Assembly: GCA_030015575.1 (NCBI GenBank) | Contig: CM057351.1 | Coordinates: 3,729,122 to 3,793,121, forward strand | Source of the DNA: Agapanthus africanus | Lineage: Eukaryota; Streptophyta; Magnoliopsida; Asparagales; Amaryllidaceae | Length of the DNA stretch: 64,000 nucleotides | Direction of reading: 5' to 3' | Shown: positions 13,101-24,985 of the stretch, in pieces | Layout of the letters: each line of letters starts with the position of its first letter | How positions within the stretch are numbered: position 1 is the stretch's first letter | Made by a program: the position numbers and the translations under genes | Notes under the pieces: generated by a model | What the model was told of the DNA's origin: nothing | Seen by the model: the letters and a program-made list of their open reading frames with translations, nothing else | Databases searched by the model: none

Positions 13101-13488
13101 CTTTGGCTGCAACATTTGCCCCATTCCCTACTTGAACGGAATGATCACCTTTTCCCAGTTCTCTACCTTTCCGTAGCCCATGTAACATCTTACATATGTG
13201 GGATCCTAATCCGGTATCTAATACCCAGGATGTAGGGTGAACTGAGAAACAGTTCTCAATGACAAACACACCCGAAGATGATGCATCAACATGCATGTTC
13301 TCCTTTTGGGCGGTGTGAGAATCCAGATATTCTCCTGTTTCCTGTTCATTCTTATAACACTTATAAGATAGAACGGGTTCAACGTTCCCCTGCACAGTAT
13401 GACATGCGGGTTCGGTCAATACATCCATATTATTATCTTTATTAGGGCATGAAATGGTCGCTACCTGGAGAGAGAGAGAAGAAAACAC
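10183..13488 (-). CDS. pol: Copia Pol polyprotein of B: protease, integrase, RT, RNase H (no Gag)
   Basis: An uninterrupted frame of 1101 codons. Domains by residue: degenerate protease active site DTGLGSH at 91-97; gag-pre-integrase HCRLGHIN near 225; integrase core with HSDVCGP, RSDRGGEY and NGVSERRN giving the D, D, E residues; RT (SKWIFKKKLGVDGKVETFKA, YVDDIHLIGND); RNase H (SFTDSSFQSDKDDSKS, TMEAEYIAAND) and an LTKAIPQIQF tail. The likely start is the Met at 13425, because the upstream 21 codons lie before a CTCTCTCTCCAG acceptor-like tract (13465-13482). The stretch where A has a Gag zinc knuckle reads YKCYKNEQETGEYLDS, with the C and H residues lost. The protease has Leu in place of the usual Ser after Asp-Thr-Gly, so cleavage is doubtful. 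RT and integrase look intact. Confidence 0.93.
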   Translation of the reverse strand: MFSSLSLQVATISCPNKDNNMDVLTEPACHTVQGNVEPVLSYKCYKNEQETGEYLDSHTAQKENMHVDASSSGVFVIENCFSVHPTSWVLDTGLGSHICKMLHGLRKGRELGKGDHSVQVGNGANVAAKAVGEYHLVLPSGDTMILNECYYIPNMMCNIISVSLLSKEGYNFVVQDNVMNIFLDQKLIASGSLHNGIFILNQNTVLNIQNTHKRKNSEMNESYLWHCRLGHINATRLAKLHKDGYLNPFELSSYDTCHSCLKGKMTKAPFSGHGERVTELLGLVHSDVCGPMSTHARNGSSYFITFTDDLSRYGHVFLLKHKSEAFEKFREYKQEVENQTGKSIKILRSDRGGEYLSNEFQDYLKENGILSQLTPPYTPQHNGVSERRNRTLLDMVRSMMSTAELPISFWGYALETAIHLLNMVPTKSVPTTLYEIWKGKRPSLKYVKIWGCPAYVKRQNPDKLEARSVLCKFVGYPKNSQGYIFYHPEEQKVFVSRHATFLEKGFLMKQISDIEVELEEVPATQTITEDLVEPEDSVVPDEPQPLRRSSRVSRPLERYYGFLIDGGSEDCIMEDDDPTSFEQAITSRDSVKWLDAMRSEMESMYTNKVWTLEIAPEGVKPIGSKWIFKKKLGVDGKVETFKARLFAKGFRQRPGVDYDETFSPVAMLKSIRIMLAIAAYHDYEIWQMDVKTAFLNGDLEECVYMTQPEGFVDSGRSGKVCKLLKSIYGLKQASWSWNICFDVVIKEFDFVKNPDEPCIYKKVAESKVVFLVLYVDDIHLIGNDIPMLQSVKLFLSQRFSMKDLGDASCILGIRIYRDRSKRILGLSQSRYIDTILKRFSMEESKRGNLPTISRVTLSKEMSPRTDLERARMQGIPYASAVGYIMYAMLCTRPDVAYSLSVVSRYQADPGESHWTAVKSILKYLRRTKEMLLVYGNGELQVESFTDSSFQSDKDDSKSQSGFIFTLYGGTVSWKSSKQETVADSTMEAEYIAANDAAKEAVWIKKFITELGVVPSIEHPIPLYCDNNGAVALAKEPRSHQRSRHILRRYHLIREIVDRREIEVRRVDTKNNTADQLTKAIPQIQFERLFGMLGMRYYSSWP
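13465..13482 (-). promoter_or_regulatory. Splice-acceptor-like tract before B coding region
   Basis: On the minus strand a CT-repeat ends in CCAG/GTAGCG. Equivalent tracts end in AG at the same place in A (26752) and D (35497), just upstream of the coding start. This fits a leader intron but is inferred from sequence only. Confidence 0.4.
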
Positions 13489-16321
13489 TTTAGCGTATGC
13501 TCGTGCAAGATCAAATTGGTTATTATCTTATCTAATCAGGATGGCTCCCACTGGTTTTTATCAAATCTTCCTTCAAACCCTAAAAGGAAAGACTAGCCGG
13601 GATTAATTACACACTACAAGTTCGCCAATCTTTCAGCCAGGCCAGTGTCGGTACTTTGAGGGAGGTCCCCCGTGCTTTCGCACGAACCTAATTAATGTAA
13701 ACCTCGTTTTCCCAGAGGCGTAATCCCGTTGACACCTTTCTAGACACCTACTTGATCGGCTAATTGTAATGTGTAAAACTCTCCCAGGAGTAACTCTTAC
13801 TCGCAGTGGGTATCGGGATCCAACTATCTCATAGAAGGTATGCAATCTCATTGCAAATTTCAACACTTGAAATTCCCAATAATATTTTACCCCTAGTGTT
13901 CTATGACCTTGACGAATGCCAAACAACCCATAGTCCACTAGTCAAGTTCAACCCGTACATTTCTTGATTGAATTAAACCCACCTGCACGACCCTTGACGA
14001 ATGCCAAACAACGCCGTACGAATACCCTAATCCAATCTGCATCATATGCATAAGCAGATAAATACTAGTTAGCTACCGTACACTACGCCTTGACGAATGC
14101 CAAACTACCGTAGCACGAATACTAATTAGTACTTATCTGAAATGACGGAGGGCTACGCAGGTTTTCAGAAAACCTATTGCGTAATGAACTTGATATCGTT
14201 GTAGGATCAAATGTAGTTTTGAAATGGAGTGATTTTGAGGCTTTTCTAGTTTTGCTAAAGGGGTCACTCCCGGTGAAGGGATCGTCGGCCCTTTCCTCGT
14301 CGAATGAGGTGCGGGATATATCATATATATCACTGTGCAAAGCAGAAACTATAGAAGCAATCAAAAGTCAAACCGAGTGTGTAGCATCTGCCAGTTATCG
14401 CTAAAGGAGTCACTCCCGGTGAAGGGATCTCGGTCCTTTCCTCATCGAATAAGGTGCAGGGTATATCATATATACCGCTATGCAAAGCAAGAACTGTAGC
14501 TACCCGTTTTATTTAAAATTTGATTCTACAACATCATTTGGTTTCTTTTCTTTCATTAATCACATTAATGAAGTCCCATCATTTAAGTACCTAAACATCA
14601 CAGATAAATACGACGTACACTTATGCCATCCGCATTCGCCTCGATGTCCCCTCATGCACCATTAGGTTAGGTAACTAACGGCAGAGCGGGGCAGGGCTAG
14701 CGCGGGTGTAAAACATAAGTAACGTCTATATAATATATCATATATCATATATACTGTATCTATCACAGAACATCACATGATCACATCACAGATATCGCAG
14801 CAGAAGAAACATATGAAATATTGGATATACTAGGACGTCCGTGTTTTCAATACGAGCCAGTATAAAACACGGATTCCATAGTCGTGATGAATAGCCAATC
14901 CCACACCCCTAGACCCCTACGAGAGCGGCAAGCAACCCTACCAATTCTAGGGTTAGGAGACCCGGACTCGACTCCTCGAGATGGTCTCCCACTGAACCCT
15001 AGAACCCGGTTACTTGTGCTCCCCTCCTTGGGTCTATCCTAGTGCAGAAAAGTAAATAATATACAAAGGGTGACATCTTCCGCAACCTGGAAGTGCCCCA
15101 ATAAAAGAATATTACATACAAGTTTTTACATGAATGAAAATGAAAAATACTCATCTCACATAAAAAACCCCCGGCTATTCAAACACGACGATCCAATATA
15201 ACATATCCAGCAACACATAACATCACATGTCATCAACGTAAGTAAATATGCGCATCCCAATTGTCGTTGACATATAGCAACGAAACCGGCGATATCACAT
15301 ATTACACTTACGGTCACAGAAAAGAAAGTGTAAAACTACAACAGTTGGAATCCGCAATCTCTTTAGACATCACATGCCTAATCAAATGAAATACTTAGAC
15401 ATCACATGCCTAACAATTATAAACCCCGCATTTTAGTCCCATTATCGAAAACTCTTTTCAATATCAAGTGAGACTAAACCGCTAGATTTATAACATTCAT
15501 TCAGCTATCTCATAACTGTTTGTGAATTCCAATTATTGTATCCCATTCCAGATAAATAGAAAATATCAAACTTTCCGATCGAACATTCGAACACCCAAGT
15601 TTTCCCGAAACCGTTCAACACATGAAATAAGTTCAAGGACGTTCACTTCATGCCTCAGTACCAACGGTCCAGCCGTAGAAGAGTCAAGCCAACGCCTCAC
15701 ATGTGGCACGCCGTACTGCCCCAAACCCTAAGGTTCAAAGGGCAGTTCAAGACGGTCACATAATCGAGTTAAGGTTTGTTGTCTTCTAGAGGGACCATCG
15801 CGTTACTTGCACTACTCAGAACGTCATTAAACTACGGAAAAGTCCAACAATTGGAAATTTCCGGGCAGGGGAAAGATTGGGTATTTACATCCGGTCGAAC
15901 TTTTTAACATATTCTAAAATTATCCGGAAAAATCACATAGACAAAGTTTGATAATCCGATCGAATCTACGATTCCCAAAGCAACCCCAGAATACTCAACT
16001 CTTGAGTCAAATTAAAAATTCCCAGAAAACACAGCATCCAGAAATTGGAATTACTGTGCAAAAAGGGGAGGATGACGTCATCATCTGGCCGCGGAACCGC
16101 CGCAGAAGCAAGGCTTATGCCGCGGTTCCGCCGCCGATTGTACTGTTCATAAGTTAAATTTTGCACCTTAATTCTTATAATTCCCTGCTGAATTTTTTAA
16201 GCATTTTTAATATGGAAAAATCCCAGATTTTAGAAAAAGTCCAGAGAGCATGAAAAAGTTAGGGTTTCGGGTTCGATCGGGTTTCAAACATCGTCTAAGC
16301 ATCGCCTAAGGCTCTAGCTAG
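13489..16321 (-). other. 5' leader of B with repeated short hairpins
   Basis: About 2.8 kb without a convincing coding frame. Three copies of a motif containing CCTTGACGAATGCCAAAC (plus strand) sit at 13907-13924, 13992-14009 and 14086-14103. On the element strand each folds as TTGGC-ATTC-GTCAA. A tandem duplication of about 146 bp is centred on 14259 and 14404; each unit holds TCACTCCCGGTGA, which also folds back. Related repeats stand at matching positions in the leaders of A and D, so the leader is structured, not random filler. Confidence 0.75.
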
Positions 16322-16334
16322 GCTCTGATACCAC
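16322..16334 (-). promoter_or_regulatory. Primer-binding site of B
   Basis: On the minus strand TGGTATCAGAGCC follows the LTR end after one extra G. It complements initiator tRNA-Met. Confidence 0.9.
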
Positions 16335-18552
16335 TGTAGGGTTCCTAGGCACGCTAATGAAGTCTCACAAGGCATCAACCATGCCAAAAATTTTACGGTG
16401 CCGAGAAACCCTAGACAAGATCGTTGACTAGAAATTTAGGCGATATATGAATCTAGTTAACAACTTAACTAAAGATAAGAAGCTACAACCTTTGTAGATC
16501 CGGATATCCACTTCCTTGGCTCCACGTAGGCGTCTTCTCGCTGTCCATCTCAAATCCCGGACTCAATCGTCGGCTTGATCGGAGAAATGGGCGGACTAGG
16601 TCGTCGGCTTTGTGCCGAAGATGATCTACGTCGAGGCATCACAAGTTCAAGCTCCGACTTCACAAATTTGTGAAACTTGTGAAGAAAACACCCAAAACAA
16701 CTTGGCAAGAGGTAGAGGGTGAAGAAATAGGAGGTGGGTTCACTTTAGAATTGGATTTCTCACTTTAGAACTCAAGTTGCCATTGATGGTATCAAGCTTT
16801 CTTTCTTGAAGAAGAAGATCAAGAAGAAGGAAATATTATGATAAGTTCATCAAAAATGAAAAAGAAATGAATACTTATCATAATAGGAACCATGTTTAGG
16901 TGTAGAGAATTGACCAAGGTTAGAAGAGTGGTTAGGGTTAAGCATGAAGACAAATTGGTCACTTTGGTCAAAGCTTCATGAAGCTTCACAAAGGTCCAAG
17001 AATGAAAGCAACCATTTTGTATTCTTATCCCATTCTTTTTCCAAAATCAATAAATAAAGGAATGGATAATTAAAACCCTAATCACTTTCTTAACCTAGGT
17101 TTAATTCTTTACACTTAACCAAATAAGCAAGCATCATCAAACATGATACAAAGATGTGCACAAAAGTATATCACATATACAACTTGCACATCAAGTGAGA
17201 AAATCCATTTAAAGTGAACCAATACTAGTTAATGCAAAATAATATATCAAATATATAATTATACATTAAATCATTAAATCAACACTTGATTTAACGATCC
17301 TGTCATATCGCATATAACCGACTAGTATCCTATGTATCGGTTTATCGAATCAATCCTTGATTCGATATCTAGGTTATATCGAATATAACCAATCGATACA
17401 TCCATCGCGAGAATGAAATAAGGTATCACATACACGCATTATTCTCGGTCCTGCACATATCTCATATGCACTCCTATTTCGTTTCGCTTGAGCCAGGAAA
17501 CCTCTGTGTAGGACTCTAAAGACTCGTCAATACGCCGGTAGCAGATGATGATCATATCAAGCACCCACAAGCCACAAGCGGTCTGCTAAACGTAACGGCC
17601 ATCCGGGTATTGAGCGATCAGAAGATCGACGAGCTAGCCCGCTCACACTCCTGTGAATCTAACCAGTAACACTTACCGTACAGTCCGGTCTGTTCGTCTG
17701 ATATGTCGCATATCAAGTCTAGGGGTGGTATACGTCAGACCCCAATAACCGATAACTCGTGTCGATGTGAGGCTCATAACGGGTCGAGAAACTACTGGTA
17801 ACACTTACCAGCAAATCTCTGATCAGCCCTGGCCAGGGACTTCCCTGTTACGGCCAATCGAGCACTGCGCAACATCAACCCCCAATACCGGGAGAGACGA
17901 AACCCCTCCTATCGCTCATTGCCTCCATGTGACTCGGGACTGTACCCAAAGACCACCGTTTTGCACGCCCTCATGGACGTGGTAAGGTGGAGATCAAAGC
18001 ACAGTGGGAATCACACAAGACTCTATGACGATCTCGGGTCTACAGACTAACCTGTACAAGTGTCACCTGAGAACTGCCATCTGACGTGAGGTATAATACC
18101 ATCTGGGAGTTCTCGGCGAGTCCGTCCAGTGTACCCAGTCTCCACTGAGCACCCGTATACCATCTCTGATGTCAAACACCAATGGATATGGGATCATCCA
18201 TCGCCCATCTCATAGGTCGAGAAGCGTATACGCTAGTCTATACTGGTATATCGATGCCCCGTCTCGATACACCCACGACTAGGGACCTTGAAGGATGTAC
18301 CTATGGACTACCATGTCCCCACTAGTATGATCTGCATCATAGTCCAGGTAGTCAAGTACACATCCTAAGGGCTTTACCAACATGTAACTATAAGACAGTT
18401 TAAAGAGACAAGTGTACATGTTAAGATAAAGAGTAACCAGATAGCATACTATCATATCGAGCAAGAAAGTCATCTCTATATATGTCCAAGCATCCAATAT
18501 AATATATATCATCTATACAATACTGGCCTCTAGGGCATACATACAACTAACA
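16335..18552 (-). repeat. 5' LTR of copia element B
   Basis: Plus-strand ends TGTAGGGTTCC..AACTAACA. It is nearly identical to 7947-10168; visible differences are single substitutions and a 4-bp indel near 16387. The GAGGT duplication follows at 18553. Confidence 0.95.
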
Positions 18553-18557
18553 GAGGT
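18553..18557. repeat. Target-site duplication of B, right copy (GAGGT)
   Basis: Second copy of GAGGT, directly outside the B 5' LTR; the partner is 7942-7946. Confidence 0.93.
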
Positions 18558-21200
18558 CTTCTCGATGTATCTGCCCAACTCTTCTGTCAGTCTTGTGCTG
18601 CTTTCACATGATTCCGGATAGTATTAACCTTCTCAACTGTCTGTACAACCAAATCTGGTCCCAACAATCTTCGTTCTCCAACATCGTTCCAACAGACAGG
18701 TGAACGACACTTGCGACCATATAAAGCCTCGAATGGAGCCATCTGAATAGTCGCCTGAAAACTGTCATTGTAAGAAAACTCCACTAAGTGTAGATTATCC
18801 TCCCATCAACCCTTGAAGTCTAACATGCAAGCTCTCAACATGTCTTCAAGAGTTTGGATCATTCTCTCCGACTGGCCATCTGTTTGAGGATGGTAAGTTG
18901 TGCTAAACTTCAATCAAGTCCCCAAACTTTCCTGTAAGCTCCTCCAAAATGTGATAAGAAACGGGAGTCACGGTCGGACATGATGCTCACCGGCACTCCA
19001 TGCAATCTTACAATCTCCTGCATGTACTGTTCTGCCAAGCTTCTGTTGATTGCCCAACTCGAAATAGTATGAAATGAGCCGTCTTGGTCAATCGATCAAC
19101 AATCACCCAAACTGCATTGTTGCCTTTTTGGACTTCACGGTAAAGCCGTCATGAAATCCATGGTTATATGTTCTCACTTTCATTGAGGAATCGGAAGTGG
19201 TTGCAATAAACCAGCAACCTGTTGATGTTCAGCCTTAACTTGCTGACACACCAAGCACTTTGCTACAAAGCGGGCAATCTCCCGTTTCATACCTTCCCAC
19301 CAGAAATGCTGTCGTATATCTCGGTACATCTTTGTGCCTCCTGGATGTACGGAATATGCGGAACTGTGTGCCTCCTTCATAACTTCTTCACGAATGTCTC
19401 CTTTTGGCACACACAAATGGCTACCATATCGCAACGAACAATCTTCATCAACAAGTCTGTTCGAAGTCTAGCTTCAATCTGTTCTCGAAGCTTTTGCAAT
19501 CTTGGGTCCTGTGACTGCGCTGCTTCAATATTCTCGATCATCAACAACTGTACTTGCAGCTGCATCATTTATCCCGAAGAATGCGGTAGCACGATCTCTA
19601 ACTCGAATCTCCGAAAGTCTTCAATAAGTTCCCTTTGTGCAGTCAACATCTGAATTGCTGGCAACCGACTAAGCGCATCCGGCACAACATTACTTTCCCC
19701 GGATGGTACTCAAGATCAAGATTGTAGTCAGCCATCAGCTCCAACCATCTACACTGCCTCATATTAAGCTCCTTCTGTGTGGACACATACTCCAGGCTTT
19801 TGTGATCAGTAAATACTTCGACCCTTTTGCCCAATAAGTAGTGTCTCCAAATCTTCAAAGAGAAAATCACCGCTGCTAACTCCAAGTCATGAGTTGGGTA
19901 ATTCTTCTTATGGGTCTTCAACTGTCTCAATGCGTAGGCTATAACCTTCCTATGCTGCATTGTAACATATCCCAATCCTTTTCCAGATGCATCGCTGTGA
20001 AACACCAATTCTCCGGAATTGTATGGCACGGTCAAAATAGGAGCGGTTATCAACCTCTACTTCAACGCCTCAAAAGCTGACGCATACTTAACCATCCACA
20101 CAAATGGTACCTCCTTGTGCGTAAGCTTGGTCAACGGCTCCGCCAGACGAGCAAAGTTCTCCCCGAACCTTCTGTAGTACCCGGCGAGTCCAAGAAAGCT
20201 TCTTATATCCGCAACATTCTTCGGAGTCGGACAATCTCGAACTTCTGTAATCTTTCGGGATCAACGGCGATTCCATCTCCAGCCACAACATGCCCCAAAA
20301 CTTCACTTCTTCAAGCCAAAACTCGCACTTGCTCATCTTTGCATACAATTTATCTTGCCTCAATGTCTGCAGTGCGATCTTCAAGTGTTCTGCATGCTCT
20401 TCCATACTCTTTTGAGTGGACCAAAATATCATCAATGAATACCACTATAAATTGGTCCAAGAACGGTGAAAAGATTCGGCTCATCAAGTCCATAAATATC
20501 GCCGGTGCATTCGTTACTCCGAAGGGCATCACTAATACTCGAAATGTCCATACCGAGTTCGGAACACAGTCTTGCAAATATCTTCTGGTTTAACTCGGAT
20601 CTGATGATATCCGGACCGCAAATCCAGCTTCGAGAATACCCTCGCGCCACTAAGCTGCTCGAACAATTCGCCAATGCGAGGGATCGGGTACTTGTTCTTG
20701 ATAGTCACCTGGTTTAATTCTCGATAATCGATGCACATCCTCCTTGTGACATCTTCTTCTTTACTAGAAGAACTGGAGCTCCCCAAAGTGAGTTACTGCT
20801 GCGAATCCAACCCATCTCAAGCAATTCGGTAACCTGCTTCATGACTTCTTCCTACTCCACTGGTGCAATTGGATAATACGCCTTTGAGATTGGCGCTGCA
20901 CCAGAAACAAGATCAATCACGAACTCCATATCTCATTTTACGGTAAACCCGAGATGTCTTCGAACACGTCCATGAATTCTCGAACTATAGTCGGCGCTTT
21001 CTCCTTAACAACTTCCATTAATGAAAGAACATTATTTATCGGCCTAGCCCTAAACTCGACTGGCCCGACAGAACCGCTTCCTTCAGCACAACAAACTCTG
21101 GATGTCCGGGAATCTGGAAAATCACTTCTTTTGTCCTACAATCAATGTGAGCATGGACAGTGCCGAGAAAATCCATTCCCAAGACAACAACAAACAAAAG
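18553..21200 (-). pseudogene. pol: Gypsy pol remnant of E (PR tail, RT, RNase H, integrase)
   Basis: Read from right to left on the minus strand. A protease tail (LGMDFLGTVHAHIDC, about 21150) is followed by the PR-RT linker. RT follows ([73 protein letters not shown]; about 20350-20790). Next come RNase H ([27 protein letters not shown]; 19643-20053) and integrase, with an HHCC zinc finger (VHPGGTKMYRDIRQHFWWEG, CLVCQQVKAEH; 19180-19434) and core end (YNDSFQATIQMAPFEALYGR; 18587-18784). Several frameshifts and stops break it, for example between the two RT blocks, within the integrase core (18785-19180) and at the TGA after VKAAQD. It is dead. Gag is missing altogether. Confidence 0.92.
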
Positions 21201-21741
21201 GATGCACCAGAATTGAATAATTCTAATGCGGGAAAGACATGAACAAGTAGGATGCTTGAGACGATTTCACCTGAAGCCAAACACTGAAGAAGATAAGCAC
21301 GGTAAACAGGTTTCAAGCTTGTGATAAAACATGAACTAGAAAGCAAGAGAAACAATGCAATATAACAACCAAGGAACAAGGAAGTGAATCAAGACCAGGA
21401 CTCCAAGTTACTTAAATAGAGTACCGCATTGTAACCATGCTGCAGTTCATGGGTACAATTACATAACTCCACTCAAGTCGCCCAAATCCTAGTATCAGAA
21501 TCAAAGAACAGGGAGAAACAATAGAGAACCAAAAATGTTTCAAGTCGAGATACAAAGTGGTTTGCATATCGTCAAGGCAAAGGATAAGAGAAATATACGA
21601 TTCAAGAATCACGATAACAAGGTGGCAGGATATGTTCCTAATCACGAGTATTCTGATTCATGTATTAGGTCCAATACCCAACTACAAAAAGAATCAAACT
21701 CGATTAACCTATATCCTATATCTCTGATACCAAAAGAACCA
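21201..21741 (-). other. Short 5' leader and PBS region of E (gag deleted)
   Basis: About 540 bp with no gag domain. The PBS TGGTATCAGAG lies at 21722-21732 (minus), nine bases inside the LTR edge. A stretch at about 21671-21692 (ACCCAACTACAAAAAGAAT on the plus strand) is also found next to the opposite LTR at about 7447-7466. Confidence 0.75.
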
Positions 21742-24700
21742 TGTCACACCCCGCTTCCCAGAGTACGCTAAGATAGGCACATGACATAGCCAACCATGCA
21801 ACATGTGGATAGGAAAAATCCCTCCACTGTCACATTACGGCTGTAGAGATATCAAGAACAAGAAAGTAAACTAAACTATCTAGTACATGTCCATGAGCCA
21901 GAATAAATGAGTCAAGAAATGATAATACGCGGAAGCAAAAGATCCAATAAATAAAACACCTGGAACGTAAAACTGCATACCAACAGGATCCTCACCGCTC
22001 GGTCTAACAACGGCAATACTCCTGATCAGTCGGCAACAAAGGTAGATGATCTGGGCCATGCAAAACCCAGACGTCAGCGCGTCATAACATCAAGCAATAA
22101 TATATAAACAGGGTAGCAAGACATGCAAGTATGATTATAAAAGGTAAAGCAGGTGTAACAGCAATATAAATCAGGGCAGTGAAAGGTAGTGTGCAGTGAG
22201 TAATCTAAACTGGTCTATTGGGTTAACTACTCTCAAGTCTTTGAAATCAATTTGATGAATCATCGATGTAACTCAATAGTATCCCGTGCATGCCCGGGAT
22301 CACGGTGAAGATTCTCGGGCTGAAACCGAGACATGCCGCTAGGCACTAAAGGAAAAAGGGTAACGATGAATGATGTCCATAGCATCATCCCAAGGCTGGC
22401 CTAGCCTCTAAAAGGTAGTGGATATGATGGATGATGTCAGCAGCATTGTCCCAAGGCTGGCCTAGCCTCTAAAACTGATCAGTAAAGATAGCACACTGTT
22501 GAGTTACAAGTCCGGTTTCATCATTGATTTCTCCATACCCCCAAGTTATATATGTTCAAGTCATGTATTAAATAATCTAGAGTTAATGCCAACATAGGAT
22601 CAGGCGGGTACAGGTTTGTCTGGATAGACAACAGGACGGTCCGTAAGGACAACAGGTCAGGTTTGTTAGCATTAGACACAAGATCAGGTAATAGGTAAAA
22701 CCATGGTACATCAGGTCAAGCCAGGTAATGTATAAAGGTGTCATGCCATGTCAAGAGGTGCACGGTACCATGTCGGGTCAGGTAGTAGGTGTAACAAGTT
22801 ATGTCAGGGTGTACAAGATATCTTGTGGGTGCTCATAGTCAAACTAGCATCAGCATGGTATACAAAACAAGCATGGGTACTAATAGAACAATAAACTAGA
22901 ACATGTAATATGATGTGCAAATAGGTACGGAATAAACTAGATAGATGTATGGTTATCGATTAGAGTTCGGTTTATGGTTCCAACATTAAGTATCTTAAAC
23001 TTAAATGAATATGGAATATTAAAATCACATTAACATGTATTAAATGGCCTAGGGATGCAATGATATGTATAATATGTTCAATGGATGCAACCGGTTATTC
23101 GGGGGTAGAAACTATTTAAAAGTGCTATGGGTTATGCAGATAATTATTAAGTAATTTAACCACGGATGTGGGTACACTATATTGTGCTTTAAGGTGCAAC
23201 AAGTTATAATTTAAGATCCGAGTCTACAATGATATAATCCGACATCGAAATGCAAGAATGGAAACTAATAGCCTTAGGTTCAATTTACAGATTTAATCAT
23301 GAAATAAATATGTATAGATAATATAGTAGCATGTAGCAAGTTTCACTTGCCTGGTCGGATCTCAAAGCGGTACGTGCGACACGTCGGATTTTGGGAAAAC
23401 GTCGCGATGTGTCCACGCGAGCACAGAACAGAACCAGGTAAGGCAAGAAAGTAACCACGCTGGCTGGGGACGTCTTCTGGGTCGCCCGGATCGTCGACGA
23501 CATGCAGGACTCCGATGATCACCGGAAAGTAGAGAACTCAAGGAAAGAAAAGAAAGAAGAGAAGAAAAGAAGAGGGTGTGGTCTGGGGTTGTGGTGTTCG
23601 GTGCTCTGGCTTGGAGTCAGAGACGAGGAGGCGAGGGGGTGACAACAAGGTCGAGGGTTTTCCGGCGATGGGTGCTGGCTGCGGTTGGGTGCAGTGTTAA
23701 TGAGGATCTCGGGGATGGGTTCTCGTATGTGTGAGGGAGAGAGGAAGAAGAGAGGGAGGTGAGGAGATGATGAGGGTGACGAGATTGGGTAAGGTCGACG
23801 GCGATGCCAAGGTGATGCGCAGGCATGGGTTAGGGCTTGGCATGGGTTTGCTGCGGTGAGGTTGCAGGTGCCGTCGGAGGAGAAGAGAGTGGTGATGAAG
23901 GAGATTAGGGGATGAAGACGAGGAGGTGGTGATGCAGGGACGGTCGCCGGCGACGACGAGGCGTGGCGACGGCGAGGAGGTGGCAGTAGAGGTGGGTGTG
24001 CCGGTTCGGGGAAAGAGAGGGAGTTGGCTCTGGGGTTGAGAAGGAGGTTGAAGAGAAGGTGAAAACGGGGGTGAGGAGGTGGTGGTTTAGGCGGTGGCGG
24101 AGGCGGCGACGGAGGCAGCGGGTTAAGGTTTCTCGTGACGGGAAAAATAACGTGAGCGAAGGAGGAAGAGGACATAGGCACAGATAAAGAAAAATAATAA
24201 TAAATTAATTATTATGTAGAATAGAGAGAGGGGTAGCGAGAGGAGAGAAGGAGAGAGAAGAGAGAGAGAGAGGGAGAAGGAGAGGGAGAGGGAGAGAGAG
24301 AGACAGAGAGAAAGAGATATAGTCTGTTTAAAATATACAAAATATATTTTCAGAGAGAGAGAGAGAGAGAGGCTGTTAAGGAAATATAAAAATATTTTCT
24401 TAGTTAAAAAGTTATAATGAATTAAGGGATATAATATAAGTCCGTTTTGAGATTTTGGCCAATACAAATTTACTCCAAAACACGCCCCGATCGGGTCTAA
24501 AAATTCAGATTTAAAATATTAAAAATATATGCGACTTCCAAATTTCAAAGTGAATGCTTAGTTAAAGAAAATGCATACCCCCAAGAACGGATGCACGTAC
24601 GTGCACGTAGCCATCCAAACACGTCCGTTTCACTGAACGGGACGAGAACAAGATACGCGGATGCTACCACAGGGTTAGGGGTATCATGCAGGATATGAAA

Positions 24701-24980
24701 TGTAATTTTAAATTATTTTCTGTGACCTAAAATGTTATATGATTAAAGATGCGATACTAGATAAAATACCAGTATGTACTAAACATGAGATGCACGTGTC
24801 CATGCAACAAGTCATTGTAATATATAAATAAGAATCAAACAGGTTCAAGAAAGCGGGTCGGATCGAATGCAATGTAAAATATAAAAATACCATTCGCACC
24901 CAAAATACGTTAAATCAAGAAATATCACGAATAATGAAATACGAGAACTGGAATTGGTATAAATGGACTCGGGTGTTACA
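21742..24980 (-). repeat. 5' LTR of gypsy element E
   Basis: Plus-strand ends TGTCACACCCCGC and GGGTGTTACA. It aligns to 4255-7442 with scattered substitutions and small indels. It includes the longer GA microsatellite (24226-24372) and the proline-rich frame (23519-24181, minus). Confidence 0.93.
24226..24372. repeat. GA-rich microsatellite in the E 5' LTR
   Basis: Purine-rich GAGA runs; counterpart of 6715-6833 but longer. Confidence 0.85.
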
Positions 24981-24985
24981 GGTCC
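24981..24985. repeat. Target-site duplication of E, right copy (GGTCC)
   Basis: Matches 4250-4254. Removing E plus one copy rejoins the A leader. Confidence 0.92.

Larger units (their letters stand above)
7947..18552 (-). mobile_element. Ty1/copia element B, gag-less
   Basis: A complete insertion (about 10.6 kb) into the integrase of E. It has GAGGT duplications, LTRs of 2222 and 2218 bp, a PBS at 16322-16334, a polypurine tract at 10169-10182 and one long pol frame. Paired LTRs differ by roughly 1-2% where I compared them, so it is the youngest-looking insertion here. Gag and its zinc knuckle are absent, so it could only move with Gag from another copy. Confidence 0.95.
4255..24980 (-). mobile_element. 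Ty3/gypsy chromovirus-like element E, containing copia B
   Basis: A complete LTR-to-LTR insertion on the minus strand with 5-bp GGTCC duplications. It has LTRs of 3188 bp (4255-7442) and 3239 bp (21742-24980), a PBS at 21722-21732, and pol in the order PR tail, RT, RNase H, integrase. Element B interrupts the integrase. Without B it is about 10.1 kb. Only about 540 bp separate the protease remnant from the 5' LTR, so gag and most of the protease are missing. The integrase C-terminus (KLSPRFVGPFEILERIGEVA) is of the Del/Tekay chromovirus type. Paired LTRs differ by a few percent in the stretches I compared by eye. Confidence 0.92.

Noticed and set aside
19222..20593. Plus-strand frames over the E pol
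   Set aside because: Opposite-strand shadows of RT, RNase H and integrase, which are clear on the minus strand.
23519..24181. Proline-rich 220-codon frame as a host gene
   Set aside because: It sits inside the LTR of E, is duplicated only because LTRs are, has no domain, and follows base composition.
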